DNA of 24,620 nucleotides from positions 88,429-113,048 of the forward strand of contig GL405246.1 of NCBI GenBank assembly GCA_000146855.1, in the 5' to 3' direction. The DNA is from [Eubacterium] yurii subsp. margaretiae ATCC 43715 (GTDB lineage Bacteria; Bacillota; Clostridia; Peptostreptococcales; Filifactoraceae). Under the pieces are notes generated by a model. That model was not told the DNA's origin. It saw nothing but the letters and a program-made list of their open reading frames with translations, and did no database searches. Position 1 is the first letter of the stretch. Every line of letters begins with the position of its first letter. The position numbers were made by a program, and so were the translations under genes. This document shows, piece after piece, positions 22,709-24,620 of the stretch.

Positions 22709-22838
22709 ATATTGTTTAATACTAAACTCTATTTAAACTATGGATAATTTTCATTAATAGTTTTAAAAAAATATTATTGATGACTTTTTTATAAATGCAT
22801 CGAGAATATTTTATCCATCATCATATTAGTTTTTAGTA
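22709..22838 (+). repeat. Intergenic element, copy B
   Basis: The diverged partner of 17025-17145. It includes TTTAATACTAA (22715-22725), CTATGGATAA, TTATAAATG and ATATTTTATCCATC, and it ends 16 bases before the NlpC/P60 start codon. Because it fills the whole upstream region of that gene it probably contains its promoter or a leader. Confidence 0.5.
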
Positions 22839-22854
22839 AAAAAGGAAGATAAAA

Positions 22855-23754
22855 ATGATATACAAAAAACTAAAAAAATACTTAGGAATTGTATTTTCAG
22901 TCCTGATTTTTACAGGCATATTTGCCTCTCCGGATATCAATGCAAGCGTAAAATCACAAAAAATCTCCAAAGATTTGTACAGTGATAAAATGCTCTTTGA
23001 AGAGGAAAATATCAATGCGGAAAATGTGCAAAATCAAAGAAAAAAGACTTTGAAAAACTTTTTGAAAACTGCATTAATGCCTGTGGGAAAGACTATGTAC
23101 GTATGGGGCGGAGGCTGGAATAAAGAGGACACCGGAGCAGGGATTGAGGCTGTAAGTATAGGTCTTAGCCCGAATTGGGAAAAATTTGCAAAAAAGCAAA
23201 ATAAGAATTACAACTACAAGAAAACAAGCTATCAAATCCATGACGGACTTGACTGCTCAGGCTATGTAGGTTGGGTAATTTACAATGTTTTTCATGATAA
23301 AGATGGGCAAAAAGGCTATGTAATGCTTGCTGAAAAAATGGCTAAAGAATTTTCAAAACAGGGCTTTGGTACTTTTACTCCTGCTAAGTCAGTCAAAAAC
23401 TATAGAGCAGGCGATATCATGAGTAACAAATACCATGTGTACATCGTAATAGGTACTTGCAGTGACGGGAGTGTAGTGCTTGTGCATGCCTCACCGCCGG
23501 GAGTACAGATAAACGGTACTGTTAATTCAAAAGGACAAAAAAACTCTGAGGCAAAAAAACTTGCTGATAGCTATATGAAAAAATACTTCCATTCATGGTA
23601 TGCAAAATATCCTCCAAAGACACTGGAGCTGTCATATCTGAAAAAATATGACCAAATGCGTTGGAATATCGGTAAAAATGGAGTGATTCAAGACGAGGAA
23701 GGACTTGCAGACATGAATGCAAGCCAAGTGCTGAAAGTGATATTTGATGAGTGA
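22855..23754 (+). CDS. Secreted NlpC/P60-type peptidoglycan hydrolase
   Basis: A predicted secreted cysteine peptidase (299 aa, C40 type) that cleaves cell-wall peptides. Residues 1-30 form a signal peptide (basic MIYKKLKK, hydrophobic VFSVLIFTGIFA), with cleavage likely near INA-SVK. The catalytic domain spans ~75-225: YVWGGGW at 82-88, catalytic Cys134 in DGLDCSGYV, His194 in YHVYIVIG and a third His211 in LVHASP. These match the Cys-His-His arrangement of NlpC/P60. No SH3 or LysM wall-binding domain is present. The region between YVWGGG and DCSG is longer than usual (about 45 residues). AAGGAAG precedes ATG. It ends at a strong hairpin and stands alone. Confidence 0.88.
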   Translation: MIYKKLKKYLGIVFSVLIFTGIFASPDINASVKSQKISKDLYSDKMLFEEENINAENVQNQRKKTLKNFLKTALMPVGKTMYVWGGGWNKEDTGAGIEAVSIGLSPNWEKFAKKQNKNYNYKKTSYQIHDGLDCSGYVGWVIYNVFHDKDGQKGYVMLAEKMAKEFSKQGFGTFTPAKSVKNYRAGDIMSNKYHVYIVIGTCSDGSVVLVHASPPGVQINGTVNSKGQKNSEAKKLADSYMKKYFHSWYAKYPPKTLELSYLKKYDQMRWNIGKNGVIQDEEGLADMNASQVLKVIFDE

Positions 23755-23763
23755 ATATGAAAT

Positions 23764-23801
23764 TATGAAAAGGGTTCATTTTACAATGAACCCTTTTCAT
23801 A
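23764..23801. terminator. Strong two-way terminator
   Basis: A 17-base perfect inverted repeat (TATGAAAAGGGTTCATT and its complement) with a 4-base loop TTAC. A T-run lies within the 3' arm on each strand. It begins 10 bases after the NlpC/P60 stop and 90 bases beyond the end of the convergent regulator gene, so it can serve both. Confidence 0.88.
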
Positions 23802-23890
23802 TACTTATAAATAAAATCAATATAAACTCAGCTCTTATTCATTATTTCGATTAAAAATTAAGACAAACAATAGAAAAATTTATGAACTAA

Positions 23891-24580
23891 TTAATCAACT
23901 ATTTGTCCGCCTTTTTCCACTTCGCTTAAGTATCTATATATTGTTGCCTCGCTGGAGTTAAGCAGAATGGCAACCTCAGGTACAGCTCCCTTAAGCAGAA
24001 ATATTCCCTTTTCCTTGAGCGCAGATACTATTTTTATCTTTTCTTTCTTCTTGAGCTTTGTCATATTGATAGAGCCGTCTTTTGTTATGGACTCTATAGT
24101 TATCTTAAAGACTTCCTCTATACTTCTGCCGAAAATTTCAGTATCTTCGCCTATTTTCAGGTCTTCAATCTGTTCAAACTTATTCTCACTAAGCAATTCG
24201 TCAGGATGGCAAAGACTCATTATGCTCTTGCTGATATTCCTGTAAGCCGTATCGTCAAATGTTATGCACAAAAGTCCAACCAATTCGTTGGCGTCTTTTA
24301 TATAGAAAGTGGAAGATCTAAGTGATTTTTGCTCTACAGAAAGAGCAGTGTAATTTACTTCGTAATCCACCGTCTTGTACCTTTCCCTCGACATAAAGCC
24401 AAGCACCGGGTTGGTAAGAGGTGCACCAAGAGATCTGTTTGTTATCTGACCGTTGGCTATTGCAATTACAGTCTCATCCCCCATGCTAAGGTCATGTAGG
24501 GCTATCTCATAAGTAGGACCAAGCACCATGCCCAAAAAATTTACAAGTTTGATATAGTGTTCCCTAAGTTCAACTCTCAT
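23891..24580 (-). CDS. YheO-type PAS/HTH transcriptional regulator
   Basis: A cytoplasmic DNA-binding protein of 229 aa. The N-terminal ~115 residues match the YheO-like PAS domain: LGPTYEIALHDLSMGDETVIAIANGQITNR (described by position ~20-49), then LRSSTFYIKDANELVGLLCITFD. The last ~65 residues form the HTH_22 domain, KIKIVSALKEKGIFLLKGAV followed by EVAILLNSSEATIYRYLSEV. E. coli YheO and DauR-like proteins share this layout; DauR controls D-arginine use. The ligand here is unknown. AAAGGA lies about 7 bases before ATG. It is convergent with the NlpC/P60 gene and close to the window edge, so any partner gene lies outside on the right. Confidence 0.88.
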   Translation of the reverse strand: MRVELREHYIKLVNFLGMVLGPTYEIALHDLSMGDETVIAIANGQITNRSLGAPLTNPVLGFMSRERYKTVDYEVNYTALSVEQKSLRSSTFYIKDANELVGLLCITFDDTAYRNISKSIMSLCHPDELLSENKFEQIEDLKIGEDTEIFGRSIEEVFKITIESITKDGSINMTKLKKKEKIKIVSALKEKGIFLLKGAVPEVAILLNSSEATIYRYLSEVEKGGQIVD

Positions 24581-24620
24581 AATTCATCCTTTACAATATA
24601 AATTTAATAAGTTTTTTGCA

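Overview
The window is AT-rich, densely coding DNA with strong AGGAGG-type ribosome binding sites. It carries DnaD-type replication initiation, MurJ, CsaB, DUF5693, a type I pullulanase and MetNI. Together these suggest an anaerobic low-GC Firmicute, most likely of the Clostridia (Peptostreptococcaceae or Peptoniphilaceae-like). This is inferred from gene content only. No rRNA, tRNA, CRISPR array, intact transposase or phage gene was seen.

Region 1 (1-4514) is a compact redox and methylation cassette. Three minus-strand genes encode a two-domain nitroreductase-like flavoprotein, a flavodoxin/2[4Fe-4S] (EFR1-type) protein and a SAM-dependent O-methyltransferase-like enzyme. An AraC-family regulator is divergently transcribed from a 172-bp intergenic region holding a candidate promoter and a direct repeat. 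Short direct repeats and coding-like fragments at the cassette edges hint at past mobility or gene loss.

Region 2 (4515-9948) is an accessory stretch. It holds a 128-aa unknown protein, an AlkC-like HEAT-repeat DNA alkylation repair protein, a predicted beta-propeller lipoprotein, two unknown membrane proteins (one with a doubtful N-terminus) and a GNAT acetyltransferase.

Region 3 (10006-16971) concerns the cell envelope. murJ (lipid II flippase, probable TTG start), a DUF5693 membrane protein and csaB (polysaccharide pyruvyl transferase) form a tight operon behind a good sigma-A-type promoter and end at a hairpin terminator. A membrane acyltransferase with its own extended -10 follows. The likely theme is export of cell-wall precursors and decoration of a secondary wall polysaccharide that could anchor SLH-domain surface proteins. 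A 56-aa small protein and a small membrane protein come next.

Region 4 (16972-20542, minus strand) is a probable dnaD-like/pulA pair ending at a hairpin usable on both strands. Region 5 (20543-24620) holds metN and metI without an adjacent metQ, a secreted NlpC/P60 peptidase ending at a 17-bp perfect hairpin, and a YheO-type PAS/HTH regulator on the minus strand. Intergenic regions share a diverged element of about 120 bp and a recurring TAATACTAA word.
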